A stretch of DNA of 64,000 nt from Rhodocaloribacter sp964552015. Its GTDB lineage: Bacteria; Bacteroidota; Rhodothermia; Rhodothermales; ISCAR-4553. Of the stretch, positions 16,782-25,614 are shown piece after piece. The DNA lies in assembly GCA_964552015.1 (NCBI GenBank), contig CAZKFR010000009.1, positions 11,473-75,472 of the forward strand. Direction: 5' to 3'. The notes under the pieces are model-generated. The model ran no database searches and had not been told where the DNA came from. It saw only the letters and a list, made by a program, of their open reading frames with translations. Position 1 is the first letter of the stretch, and each line of letters begins with the position of its first letter. Position numbers and translations under genes: made by a program.

Positions 16782-16836
16782 CGGTCGTTCTCCCGTTGTG
16801 GAACCTGGAACAGCGCCCCAATATAGGGGACGCACG

Positions 16837-18930
16837 TCAGAAGGTGTAGCGATGGCGGAGGACGACGTAGCGGTCGGTGTACTCGGCCTGGCCCCGGTAC
16901 GTGTCATAGCCCAGTTGCACCTCCAGCTCCATGTCGCGGTGGAGGCGGTAGGCGCCGCGCAGGGTGAACGACGTGCGATCGGAGCCGGGCAACAGGAGCG
17001 GCCCCTCGAGGGAGGGGAAGATCAGCTCGACCTCCGCCTGATGCACGTTCTGAATCGCCATCGAGAGGTCGAGGGCGGGTCGCTCCATCCGGTAGCCCAC
17101 GCTCCCCGAGACGGTCGTCAGGTTCTGGAGGTCGCCCTGATCGCCGGAGGTCACTTTCAGGCGCGTCAGTTGCAGGTTCAGGTAGAAGGGCCGCGGAAAC
17201 TGTTCGCTCAGCCCGACCGTCAGGCTCCGGGTGACGCTGTTCAGGGCCGGCTGGAGGTCGTCGCTCCGGTCGGTGTAGGTGTAGGAGAGGTTGAGGCCGT
17301 GCTGAAAACCGCCGGTGCGAGCCAGGTGATAGCCGCCCACGGTGAACGAGGTCAGGCGGGTGTCCGTCTGCGGGTTGCCGGTACCTTCGGCCGTCGTGCG
17401 CCGGTTCTGAAGGCGCGTGCTCACGAAGAGCCAGGTGGGCCGCCGCCAGGGCGAGACGGCGACCTGCCCGGCGAACAGGTCGGCCTCCAGGGTGGAGCGC
17501 AGCGTCTCGTCGCGGGGAGGCGTGCCGTAGTGCCGGTAGCTCAGCATCCCGGTGAGGCGACCGCCGAACATCTTGAAGCGATCCGTGAGGGTCAGCGTGC
17601 GGCGATCGTTGAGCAGGAAGGGGTTGGCAAAGGAAACATACGCTTCGCCGACGTGCTGCCATGACGCCGTGAGCGTATGCCCGGACGCCGCGACGCGCCC
17701 CTGCACGTACCAGGCCAGCGACGAGAGCCGGTCCAGGCGGAGGGGGACGGTCGTGGTGTTGAAGGTGATGAGCCAGTCGTAATCGGCCGGATCGATCGGA
17801 ATGTTGGTATCGAAGAGCGAATCGATCCGGGCTTTGGTAGCGGGTCCCCGGCCGGCATCCTCGGTCGTGATGCTCAGGGCCGCGCCCCCTTCCAGCCGGA
17901 AGCGTCCCTGGAGGAGGCGCAGGCTCAGGTCGCTGCCGACGACCAGGTTCTCCATCGGAGCGAGGCCGCTGGCTTCGGCCAGGCCCGCATCGATCGAGCC
18001 CTGATCGTCGCGGGCGCGGGACACGTCGAGCCCCCAGCGCACGGAGCGCTCGCTGCCCACGCTGAGCCGGGCGGCAGCCAGCATGCGAGCATAGGTCCCG
18101 GGCAGGCGCGTCACCCCGTCGAAGAGGCCCGGGTCGATGCCGCGCCGGAGCTGCCCGTACACGCCGGAGAGCGATACCGGGCGAAAAGCCACCTCGCCCA
18201 GCACCCCCCGCGTGCGGACGCCATCCACGATGAGGGGATTATAGAAGGGGGTGTTGTCTCCGAAGAGCAGCGTCAGGTGCTCGGAGCGAACGCCGAAGAG
18301 GAACCGGTTGCGCGGCTGCGTGCGGGCATCTTCGTCCGTCGTCAGAAAGAGGCGCACCGGGAACGTGAAGGCTCCGTAGCGGCCTTCCACATCGGCCTGC
18401 AGCACATAGGTGCGCAGGGGCTCCTGGCGCAGATCGCGCCGGCCGGAGAAGTCCGAGGTCTTCGTGTCGAGCAGGGTCGTGCCCGAGAACGCGAACCGGC
18501 GTGCCGAAACGCGCGGCGGACGGGGGGAGGTCTCCCCGGCCCCACCGCCCTGCACCCGGAACGTCCAGCGCAAGGCGGGCAGCGCCTTCCCGCCGGCGGC
18601 CTCGGCCTCGATCGCCACCTCGTGCGTGCCCGCGCCGAGCTTGCCCGGGTACAGGAGCCGCACGGTCCGTTCCGATGCCTTGGCTTCCCGCGTCAGGTCG
18701 AGCCCGTCCACATAGACGCGTGCGGACGCCGGGTCGAGCCGCTGCCCACCGGCAAGCCGGACGACGACGAACACGCTGCCGTCGGGCAGGAGGGTATCCG
18801 GCGCCGGGCTGAGGATACGCCAGGGCCCGCCGGCCTCCTGGGCCCACCCCATACCCGCCAGGGCACTCCACAGCAGGCCGGCTACCAGACCAGCATGAAA
18901 AAACGTCTTTCCCCGCATCAACCGTTTCAT
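16837..18930 (-). CDS. Large secreted protein, probable outer-membrane beta-barrel
   Basis: The 697-residue product has a signal peptide (to about residue 30, GMGWAQ) and an Ig-like N-terminal part of about 100 residues (WRILSPAPDTLLPDGSVFVVVRL and on). The remaining 550 residues alternate in beta strands and end with VVLRHRYTF, whose terminal Phe is typical of outer-membrane proteins inserted by BamA. I do not recognise a named family. It could be a porin or a component associated with surface export. The M19 dipeptidase follows in the same direction. Confidence 0.75.
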   Translation of the reverse strand: MKRLMRGKTFFHAGLVAGLLWSALAGMGWAQEAGGPWRILSPAPDTLLPDGSVFVVVRLAGGQRLDPASARVYVDGLDLTREAKASERTVRLLYPGKLGAGTHEVAIEAEAAGGKALPALRWTFRVQGGGAGETSPRPPRVSARRFAFSGTTLLDTKTSDFSGRRDLRQEPLRTYVLQADVEGRYGAFTFPVRLFLTTDEDARTQPRNRFLFGVRSEHLTLLFGDNTPFYNPLIVDGVRTRGVLGEVAFRPVSLSGVYGQLRRGIDPGLFDGVTRLPGTYARMLAAARLSVGSERSVRWGLDVSRARDDQGSIDAGLAEASGLAPMENLVVGSDLSLRLLQGRFRLEGGAALSITTEDAGRGPATKARIDSLFDTNIPIDPADYDWLITFNTTTVPLRLDRLSSLAWYVQGRVAASGHTLTASWQHVGEAYVSFANPFLLNDRRTLTLTDRFKMFGGRLTGMLSYRHYGTPPRDETLRSTLEADLFAGQVAVSPWRRPTWLFVSTRLQNRRTTAEGTGNPQTDTRLTSFTVGGYHLARTGGFQHGLNLSYTYTDRSDDLQPALNSVTRSLTVGLSEQFPRPFYLNLQLTRLKVTSGDQGDLQNLTTVSGSVGYRMERPALDLSMAIQNVHQAEVELIFPSLEGPLLLPGSDRTSFTLRGAYRLHRDMELEVQLGYDTYRGQAEYTDRYVVLRHRYTF

Positions 18931-19083
18931 CCCGTTTGATCGCACGACTTCCCGGCCCACTCGACGGCAGGTTCGCCAAGAAACCAAAATCCCACAAAAA
19001 CAACAAACCCCCGGCTGATGACGCTATCGGGGGTCGTGCAAGAATCTTAAGCGCCGTGCCGGGCCCACGCTGCCCGGCTGGCC

Positions 19084-19455
19084 TCACGCAGCCCGGGCCG
19101 GCACCTGACCCGGCAGGGCCGGAGCCATGACCATTCCCAAAGCCGGACCCCGGTCGATGGCGAACTTCCACCGGCCGGCACCCTCGACCCACATCCAGAA
19201 GGTCGAGCCGTCTTTCAGGACGAGCTCCAGGTTGCTGAACGGCGACCCGGTCCACCACTCCACCCGGTCGACTTCGTGCAACCACAGGGTATGGTGATAG
19301 CGGCCCGAGAGCCCCCAACCCTTCAGGACGATCCGATCCTCAAAGAGCCGGGCCTTGCCCAGGAAAAGCCGACGGCCCGGCAGCCGAAAACGGTTCACGA
19401 AGCGCGGCGCGGCGCTACGGCGCCGGCGAGGGATGTGCGAGGATGCGCGCAACAT
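19084..19455 (-). CDS. Hypothetical protein with PH/GRAM-like fold
   Basis: About 123 residues. The N-terminus is Arg-rich (IPRRRRSAAPRFVNRFRLPG), followed by a beta-rich core (LFEDRIVLKGWGLSGRYHHTLWLHEVDRVEWW, then LELVLKDGSTFWMWV) resembling GRAM/PH-like domains. There is no signal peptide or membrane segment. The frame is open further upstream, but that part overlaps low-complexity sequence and a terminator region, so ATG 19455 is the best guess. Function unknown. Confidence 0.55.
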   Translation of the reverse strand: MLRASSHIPRRRRSAAPRFVNRFRLPGRRLFLGKARLFEDRIVLKGWGLSGRYHHTLWLHEVDRVEWWTGSPFSNLELVLKDGSTFWMWVEGAGRWKFAIDRGPALGMVMAPALPGQVPARAA

Positions 19456-19613
19456 AGGGTCCGGGGCTCTCGCGGCGTCCCTGCCCGGGACGGCCACGCA
19501 TCGGAAAGGGGATCGACCCGCCCGGCCGGGCGGTGATCCGGAGAACCCTTCCGGTATCGGCCACAGCGCCTCGTTGTTTAAGCCCGGCCGGAACGCGCGC
19601 CTCGATCCCCCCG

Positions 19614-19651
19614 AAAAACCAACCCGCCCGGTCTGCACGGACCGGACGGGT
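19614..19651 (-). terminator. Intrinsic terminator of the zinc-finger / sigma-like operon
   Basis: On the minus strand, ACCCG and CCGGTC-type arms at 19622-19633 and 19640-19651 form an eleven-pair stem with one mismatch and a six-base loop, followed by TTGGTTTTT. It lies 39 bases beyond the stop of the membrane zinc-finger gene. Confidence 0.7.
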
Positions 19652-19689
19652 CGTCTCCGGGAAACCCCGGCATCCCTACGGCAAGGGTC

Positions 19690-20685
19690 TTATTCCGCCA
19701 GCCGGATTTTCTGCCCGCGGATGACGGGGCGCACCCCTCCGCCTTCATAGAAAGCCACCACGTTGAGCGTATACCGCTGACCCGGCTCCAGCATCTTCGG
19801 ATCGAGCGTCCAGCGGTTCTCCGTCACATCCGCCTCCAGCACTTTCTGGTTCTGCCCGTCGTACAACCCGACCCGGTAGTTCGAGACCGGGCGCTCTTCG
19901 ACGGCCGGCCAGGTGAACACCACCTTGTCCTCGCCGGACGCCAGGACCAGCACCTCGTTGTGCAGGGTGATGCCGGGCAGGCGGCCGCTCATGACCTGAT
20001 CCGGGTTGGCGATGGCATTCTGCACTTCCTCCAGCGAGATGACCTGCGTCCCGCCGAACATGGGCACGACCAGGAGGAGGACCACCGTGGCGACGGCCAG
20101 GGCCAGGGCCGGCGCGCGCATCGGGCCGCCCAGCACCTCCTCGCTCCACCGCTCGATGCGTTCCCACGCCGTCTGCAGACGGCGTTCGATCCCTTTCCAG
20201 CGTGCCGTCACCGGCGTGCGGTCGGCGGTGCTCCGGCCCGAGGGGAGCAGCACCTGTGCCAGCGCTTCGCGCGGCGCCCGGTCGGCGGCAGGGACCGGCG
20301 TATGCAGGTCGTGCAGTGCCCGGGCATAGTGCTGGTAGCAAACATGGCAGGAGGCCAGGTGGCCGGCCACGTCACGGCGCTCCGCTTCCGGCAGCGCATC
20401 CTCGATGAACGCCGCCAGGGTCGCTTCCGTGAGATGACCGCGCTCCGACACCTCATCGGGGTCATAGAGGTTCGTCAGCATCACGTGATAGCCCACCTGC
20501 TGCAACGCACGCACCCGCTCGACCTCGGCGGCGCAGGCATTGCAGTACTGCACGTGGGCGGCAATGGCCCGTTGCACGGGCGGCTCATAGCCCCCCTGCA
20601 GGTAGCGCATGACCTCCCCCGGGGTCATCTGGCAGATCGGGCACCCCGTCTTGGTGAAAGGCGTTTCTTGAGCTGTCATGATCAT
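19690..20685 (-). CDS. Membrane anti-sigma-like protein with two zinc-finger modules and an exposed fibronectin-like domain
   Basis: The 331-residue product starts in the cytoplasm with CPIC at 15-18 and AAHVQYCNAC at about 42-51. A second module, AGHLASCHVCYQHY, lies near 107-120. HxxxCxxC is the zinc signature of ZAS anti-sigma domains, so two copies are present. One membrane helix follows (APALALAVATVVLLLVVPMF, about 190-210). The outer part has a fibronectin-type segment (KVVFTWPAVEERPVSNYRVGLYD). It begins three bases after the sigma-like gene stops, so the two are almost certainly a partner pair. It probably holds the sigma factor at the membrane until the outer domain senses a signal. 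ZAS modules are established; the signal is unknown. Confidence 0.85.
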   Translation of the reverse strand: MIMTAQETPFTKTGCPICQMTPGEVMRYLQGGYEPPVQRAIAAHVQYCNACAAEVERVRALQQVGYHVMLTNLYDPDEVSERGHLTEATLAAFIEDALPEAERRDVAGHLASCHVCYQHYARALHDLHTPVPAADRAPREALAQVLLPSGRSTADRTPVTARWKGIERRLQTAWERIERWSEEVLGGPMRAPALALAVATVVLLLVVPMFGGTQVISLEEVQNAIANPDQVMSGRLPGITLHNEVLVLASGEDKVVFTWPAVEERPVSNYRVGLYDGQNQKVLEADVTENRWTLDPKMLEPGQRYTLNVVAFYEGGGVRPVIRGQKIRLAE

Positions 20686-20688
20686 GGC

Positions 20689-21741
20689 TTAGGATCCTGC
20701 CTTGGCGGAGTGGCGGCCGGACGCATCGGGCTTGATCCCCATGTTTTTCAGCAACGCCTTGAGCCCCTTCACAGTGACCATGTCGGGTCCCCCGGGCCTG
20801 TCGCTCTCCAGCCAGTTAAATGCATTGGTAACAACGTCCGGATAACGTTCCTGGAGCTGGGTACCCAGCGTCTTCAAAATGCTGTCGACCGATTGATAGA
20901 CGGTGTGGATCGTCACGTTTCCGGTTCGCGGTTGCACCGGCAGCGTGATCCCGAGCATCTCGCACCGTTCCAGGATGGAGCGAGCATCGAGTTCCTGGTC
21001 GAACACCATGTCGAGCAGGATCTTGTGATGCTCGGGCAATTCCCGGATCAGATCGCACACCTTCTCCCAGATCTGATCCACGGCGCGCTGCATCGGAATC
21101 ACACGCAACCCCTCATGGTGTTCGAGGGGCAAGGTGTCGTCCAGAGCATGTTCCGGGTTGCGCAGGATCAGATGGAGGTTGCCGTTGGTCATCAGGGCGT
21201 GCGTCACCCGCTCCTGGGCCTGCTCGGTCTCCTGAACCGAGAGCCCCACCTTGCGCGCGATGGTTTCCGTGGGCCGCTGCATGACCATTTGCTTGAAGAC
21301 CCGTTGATCCTGCACGGACAGCCGCTGTATCTCCGGCGGCACGGTGATCTGATCGACCCGCAGCTTGCGCCGATGCCGGATCCAGTCCGTCCGAAGGTGG
21401 CCGTGCAGGACGGCCGCCACGAACGTTTCCAGACTGGCCCGGCCGTCATAGTGCTTCAGCTTGCCGGTGCGCTGGTCCCGTTTGTACAGGTAGTCAAAGA
21501 TGAAGGCATAGATCTCGAGTCCCTCATCGCAACTGGGCCGGTTGTCGTTCTCGGGCTGAACGCCCCCGGCCTTGAGCGCATGAAAGACGCAGAATACGCC
21601 ACCTTGTTTGTAGGGGCAGGCCTCGTAGCATAACTGCCAGGCCCGCCGCCATACGCGGTCGGAGAACTGCTGGACGAACCGGTTCCACGCCTCGACGTCA
21701 CCGTCGAAGATGCGCTGAACCCACGTCAGCTCCTCCGCATG
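20689..21741 (-). CDS. Sigma-like transcription factor with Cys-rich insert, 5' end lost in gap
   Basis: The frame stays open from the gap edge to TAG/TGA at 20689, 350 visible codons; the start lies in the N gap. A sigma-2-like part (VQRIFDGDVEAWNRFVQQFSDRVWRRAW, later LETFVAAVLHGHLRTDWIRHRR) is split by a Cys-rich insert with cysteines in CYEAC, FCVF and SCDEG. Two C-terminal helix-turn-helix-like regions follow: LSVQDQRVFKQMVMQRPTE and a second, LPEHHKILLDMVFDQELDA to HTVYQSVDSILKTL. ECF factors usually have one. A GTG inside the gene at 21420 is not the true start. The downstream partner is the two-zinc-finger membrane protein. Confidence 0.75.
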   Translation of the reverse strand, partial: HAEELTWVQRIFDGDVEAWNRFVQQFSDRVWRRAWQLCYEACPYKQGGVFCVFHALKAGGVQPENDNRPSCDEGLEIYAFIFDYLYKRDQRTGKLKHYDGRASLETFVAAVLHGHLRTDWIRHRRKLRVDQITVPPEIQRLSVQDQRVFKQMVMQRPTETIARKVGLSVQETEQAQERVTHALMTNGNLHLILRNPEHALDDTLPLEHHEGLRVIPMQRAVDQIWEKVCDLIRELPEHHKILLDMVFDQELDARSILERCEMLGITLPVQPRTGNVTIHTVYQSVDSILKTLGTQLQERYPDVVTNAFNWLESDRPGGPDMVTVKGLKALLKNMGIKPDASGRHSAKAGS

Positions 21742-21841
21742 NNNNNNNNNNNNNNNNNNNNNNNNNNNNNNNNNNNNNNNNNNNNNNNNNNNNNNNNNNN
21801 NNNNNNNNNNNNNNNNNNNNNNNNNNNNNNNNNNNNNNNNN
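21742..21841. other. Assembly gap (100 N)
   Basis: A block of exactly 100 N lies between the sigma-like gene and the subtilase stop. Unlike the other two gaps, the flanks share no obvious repeat. It hides the start of the sigma-like gene. Confidence 0.99.
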
Positions 21842-21844
21842 GCC

Positions 21845-24800
21845 TCACCGGAGGGCGGCCCGCAGCCGGTCGAAGTCGATGGCGCCCCAGCCGAGGTGAT
21901 TGTCCTTCTCCGGGCCCTCCGGGCGCGGCGCTACGAACGAGCGCAGGAAGCGGATGGCCTGCGCGGCGGTCCAGTCCGGGTGACGGGCAAAGACGAGCGC
22001 CAGGGCCGCGGCCACCCGGGGCGTGGCGAACGACGTGCCCGCCGGCCACAGCGAGGGCACCTCGCCCTGCCGCACCACCCCGTCGGCCGCGAAGTCGGGG
22101 CGCACGCGGCCGTCGTTGGTGGGCCCCTGCGAGCTATGGTCAAAGTCCACGGCGGCCACCGGCACGACCGCCTCGGGACGCGCCACGGCCAGCCCGGACG
22201 CCAGGCTGCTCTGCACGACGGGTACCGGCCGCGCCCCCGCCGGCCAGGGATACATGTACAGTTCGAAGTGCGGCGTCCTGCCGTCCGGGATGTGATGCGC
22301 CCGCACCTGCAGTCGGTATTCCCGCTCGCCCGGATAGGGCGGCGCAAACCCGCTGATGCGCTCGACGGGCTTCTCGAACTGCCCCGGCGCCTGCCGGTTG
22401 GCCGAACGCACCGGATAGCCATCGAGGTCGTAGAGGGGCTGGCCGGTGTCGTCGAAGAGCGCCAGATCCAGGTCCACGTCCGGCTCGGACCAGCTGTCCC
22501 AGCTCAGTAGAAACTGGTACACCTCATCGCCCGAGAGAGAGAGGGTGAGGAAATCGTCGGCCGGCGTGAAGTTGTGCAGGCCGTCGCCATCAGGGTCGGA
22601 GAAGACGCCCTCCCAGTGGCTCTGTGCAAAGTTGCCGGCGGCCACCACCATCACGGTCCGCTCGCCCAGGATCTCGCTCAGGTTGGGACCGAAGAGATAG
22701 CCGGACCCGTCGTAGTGATCGTAGGCATCCATCCATGAGACGGAGCTGGAAGCCACACGCACGCCGAGAGAGTCGACCGCATACCGCAGGGCCGCCCGGA
22801 ATTCGAGTTCGGTCTCGAAGTTGAACAGGTAGAGCTCGGCCTCACCGGGCAGGTAATCCATGAGCGCCTCCACCGTCGTGGCACCGTGCTGGGCGGCATC
22901 GTGATGTCGCCCGTCGAGGCGACGGTCCCGGCGGAAGGAGAAGAACCGGTAGGGCGTGCCGTGTGCCTCCAGGAGCGCCCGCACACGGGGCACGTCGAAG
23001 CCGAACTCGAAGACGGCCACCCCGACCCGCTCGCCCGGCGTCGCGGCGGAGGATGCACCGCGAACCGGCGTTGCGGCGGCGTCGGCGGCGGCCGGATGGT
23101 CGGTGCCGGAGAACCACGGTGGGGCCGGGAGGGTCAGCACGCGCAGGAACGGCAGTTGCAGCAGCGCCGGCAGGCTGCCGATCGGCACCGAGAGCTGCAA
23201 CCACGGCCCGTCCTCCAGTTCGACCTGGACCCCCGTGGCCAGGAGTTGCTGGCGGTCGAGCGGCTCCAGCCCGGGCGAGCGGAGTTCGGCGAGCAGGGTG
23301 AGCGTGAGTTGTGCCTCTCCCTGGCGCAGCGCCTGTTCCCAGACCCGGCGCAGGGCCCATCCGGCCCGCGCCTGCGAGCCCATGAAGAACCGAACCGGCG
23401 CGGAGCGTGCCACCACGTTCCCTTCGGCGTCGAGCCAGTCCACCTGCACCAGGTAGGCCTGCCCGGGCTCCAGCGCCGGGGCACCGGGCGGGTACGCCAG
23501 CGTGGTGGCTTTCTCCACGATCTGCTGGAACAGCGGCGGCACCGCCGGCACGTCATCCGCCGGGCGGTCGGGTTCGGTGGGCCAGACGCTGACGCGGAAC
23601 CGGAGCGTCTCGGTCGTGTCGGCCCCGGCCACCTGCCAGGCAATCCGGGGGATGGGTTCGAGGAGCTGCTGCTCGGCCGTGGGCGCGATGAGGTGCACCC
23701 CGCGCGTCGTGTCGGCCACGGCGGCCGAGTCCGCCGGCAGCCACGTCGTATCGGCCCGCGCCAGCAGCGTGTCCTCGACGGCCTCGATGAACACCGTCGC
23801 GTAGTCCTGCACCTCCCCGACCGCCGCCACAATGGCCGCCACGCCGGGCAACTCGCTCGCCCGAAAGAGGCCCTCCTCGTCGATCGTCCCGACCCCGGCC
23901 GGCTCCACCCGCCACACGGGGCGGACCCCCACCAGCGGCAGGTCCTCGGCGTCGTAGGCCGTGGCCTCGAAGCGGAAGGTGGCTCCCGGCTGCACCGTGA
24001 CTTCCTGGGGCTGCACCGCCACCCGCGCTACCGTGGTGGCCGGAAACGGTGACAACGGGGCCGCTCCGCCTCCGACCTGCCCTGCCGTCGAGAGCGCACC
24101 CGGCTCGACCACGAACCAGAACACCTCGCCGGGCAGCGCCATCGGTCCGGACGCCGTCTCCACCACGGCTTCGACCTGCCAGGCATAGGTTCCCCCTGGC
24201 CGAAGCGCCTCCGCAAAATTCGGATACGCCAGCACGTTCCCCACGATCATCGTGTCCCGCAGCGCGAAGACGGGCCGGCTACCGAGCACGTCCTCCGCCG
24301 ACCGATGATGCGGCAACACCTCGTAGACGGCAAAGTTGAACCGGCGGGCATCCGAAAACCACTGGAAGATGGGGAACGACGTCGGCACCACACCGGGCTC
24401 CTGACCGAAGGGGGTGCCCGGCCCGAGCAGGTCGAGTTGACGGCCGGGGTTCTCGGTCACGAGGATCTCCTCGGCCTCGGCCACCGGCACGCTGCCCCCC
24501 AGCGACAGATCGAAGACCCGTACGTCAAAGACGTATTCGCCGGCGGGCAGCACGTTGCGCTCCAGGCCGACCTGCACCAGTTCGTTGCCGGCATCCTCTA
24601 CCACGTAGTCATCGAGGTCGCGGTTCGAAAGCGCCACCACGGCCATCGGTGCGACGACCCGCAGCCGTTTCCGTCCGGTGACCAGCAATCCGTACCGGGC
24701 CGTACGCGCCTGTACCTCTACGAGCAGATCCCGCTCCTGCCCGTCATTGAGGATCGTGATCTGCAGAAACGCCGGCGCCCGCTCGGGACGCAGGGGATCG

Positions 24801-24955
24801 AAGTCGGACAACCGGAGCGTCTGCACGGGCAGCGTGCGCACCTCGACCATCACGTTCGCCGGCTCCGGGTCTTGCCCGCGTACCTCGTGCCAGACCGGTC
24901 CGCCGGCCAGCAGCACGAACACCCCGATCCACCGATATGCCAGCCGTAAATGCAT
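21845..24955 (-). CDS. Large secreted subtilase-like protein with altered catalytic Asp
   Basis: About 1036 residues with a signal peptide (to about VRGQ, residue 28). Residues 30-620 are beta-rich modules including two fibronectin-like segments (FPIFQWFSDARRFNFAVYEV; PRIAWQVAGADTTETLRFRV) and an Ig-like part (VRPVWRVEPAGVGTIDEEGL). The C-terminal 400 residues are an S8 peptidase fold: His690 in QHGATT, oxyanion Asn775 in VVAAGN, Ser975 in GTSFATP. The place of the catalytic Asp holds Glu650 (VAVFEFGFD). About 110 residues that look like a beta-sandwich are inserted between Asn775 and the Ser block. It lies upstream of the sigma-like gene on the same strand. It may be a weak protease, pseudo-protease or binding protein. 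Confidence 0.85.
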   Translation of the reverse strand: MHLRLAYRWIGVFVLLAGGPVWHEVRGQDPEPANVMVEVRTLPVQTLRLSDFDPLRPERAPAFLQITILNDGQERDLLVEVQARTARYGLLVTGRKRLRVVAPMAVVALSNRDLDDYVVEDAGNELVQVGLERNVLPAGEYVFDVRVFDLSLGGSVPVAEAEEILVTENPGRQLDLLGPGTPFGQEPGVVPTSFPIFQWFSDARRFNFAVYEVLPHHRSAEDVLGSRPVFALRDTMIVGNVLAYPNFAEALRPGGTYAWQVEAVVETASGPMALPGEVFWFVVEPGALSTAGQVGGGAAPLSPFPATTVARVAVQPQEVTVQPGATFRFEATAYDAEDLPLVGVRPVWRVEPAGVGTIDEEGLFRASELPGVAAIVAAVGEVQDYATVFIEAVEDTLLARADTTWLPADSAAVADTTRGVHLIAPTAEQQLLEPIPRIAWQVAGADTTETLRFRVSVWPTEPDRPADDVPAVPPLFQQIVEKATTLAYPPGAPALEPGQAYLVQVDWLDAEGNVVARSAPVRFFMGSQARAGWALRRVWEQALRQGEAQLTLTLLAELRSPGLEPLDRQQLLATGVQVELEDGPWLQLSVPIGSLPALLQLPFLRVLTLPAPPWFSGTDHPAAADAAATPVRGASSAATPGERVGVAVFEFGFDVPRVRALLEAHGTPYRFFSFRRDRRLDGRHHDAAQHGATTVEALMDYLPGEAELYLFNFETELEFRAALRYAVDSLGVRVASSSVSWMDAYDHYDGSGYLFGPNLSEILGERTVMVVAAGNFAQSHWEGVFSDPDGDGLHNFTPADDFLTLSLSGDEVYQFLLSWDSWSEPDVDLDLALFDDTGQPLYDLDGYPVRSANRQAPGQFEKPVERISGFAPPYPGEREYRLQVRAHHIPDGRTPHFELYMYPWPAGARPVPVVQSSLASGLAVARPEAVVPVAAVDFDHSSQGPTNDGRVRPDFAADGVVRQGEVPSLWPAGTSFATPRVAAALALVFARHPDWTAAQAIRFLRSFVAPRPEGPEKDNHLGWGAIDFDRLRAALR

Positions 24956-25272
24956 CCAGCAGGAGTTTATCATCGAACGTTCACACAAAAACGAGGCACC
25001 TCTTTATGGCCAAATCCCTGCCGAGGTGCGCGTGCGACCGAGACAGGACGGAACCGCCCCCGGTGTTCAGTTCGTGTACGCCCGGAAAATGCAGGGTCCG
25101 GTGTCGCCTCGCCCGTTTTTTCATGCGGCTCCGGAAACGACCACGGGGCTGCCGACCCGGCACAACGTCCGTACTTTTCCGAACATCGAGGAACTTATTG
25201 CCCCGATATTCGGGAATAATGGCGGCATTGGCAACCACGGGCTCCCTCCTTCACCGTTCCCTCCTGTCTGCA
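24956..25272. other. Divergent intergenic region with imperfect palindrome
   Basis: These 317 bases separate the subtilase and TPR gene starts. At 25195-25219, TTATT and AATAA flank CCCGA-TAT-TCGGG, an imperfect dyad with a two-base bulge in AT-rich surroundings, 54 bases before the TPR start. It could be an operator or a leader hairpin. No convincing ribosome site for the subtilase start is seen. Nothing else is recognised. Confidence 0.4.
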
Positions 25273-25614
25273 ATGAGTATACCACCCGATCGCATCCAGA
25301 CCCTGCTTCGCTTCCTGGAGGAGGATCCCCACGATGCGTTCACCCGGTTCGCGCTGGCCAGCGAGTACCGCAAGCGCGGCGACACGGACCGTGCGCTCAC
25401 GTTCTTCGAGGCCCTGGTGCGCGACGACCCGGACTACGTGGGCACGTATTATCATCTGGGCAAACTCTACCAGGAGCTCGGACGCTTGCCGGATGCGCTG
25501 GCCACCTACCGGCGCGGCATCGAGGTGGCCCGGGACCAGCGCGACCTGCACGCCCTCTCCGAGTTGCAGGCCGCCCTGCTCGAAGCCGAGATGGAGGCCA
25601 ACGATGATGCCTGA
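25273..25614 (+). CDS. Small TPR-repeat protein
   Basis: The 113-residue product contains two to three tetratricopeptide repeats: HDAFTRFALASEYRKRGDTDRALTFFEALV, then VGTYYHLGKLYQELGRLPDALATYRRGI. TPRs mediate protein contacts. No signal peptide. Its stop overlaps the start of the LysM protein (ATG 25604 lies before TGA 25612-25614), so the two are translated in series. Confidence 0.85.
   Translation: MSIPPDRIQTLLRFLEEDPHDAFTRFALASEYRKRGDTDRALTFFEALVRDDPDYVGTYYHLGKLYQELGRLPDALATYRRGIEVARDQRDLHALSELQAALLEAEMEANDDA

Noticed and set aside
20689..21420. Shorter sigma-like gene starting at GTG 21420
   Set aside because: The same frame stays open and protein-like (VWRRAWQLC, SLETF) up to the gap, so the real start is earlier.
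22886..24052. Plus-strand frame of about 390 codons inside the subtilase gene
   Set aside because: Antisense shadow, rich in Arg/Gly/His, with no recognisable domain.
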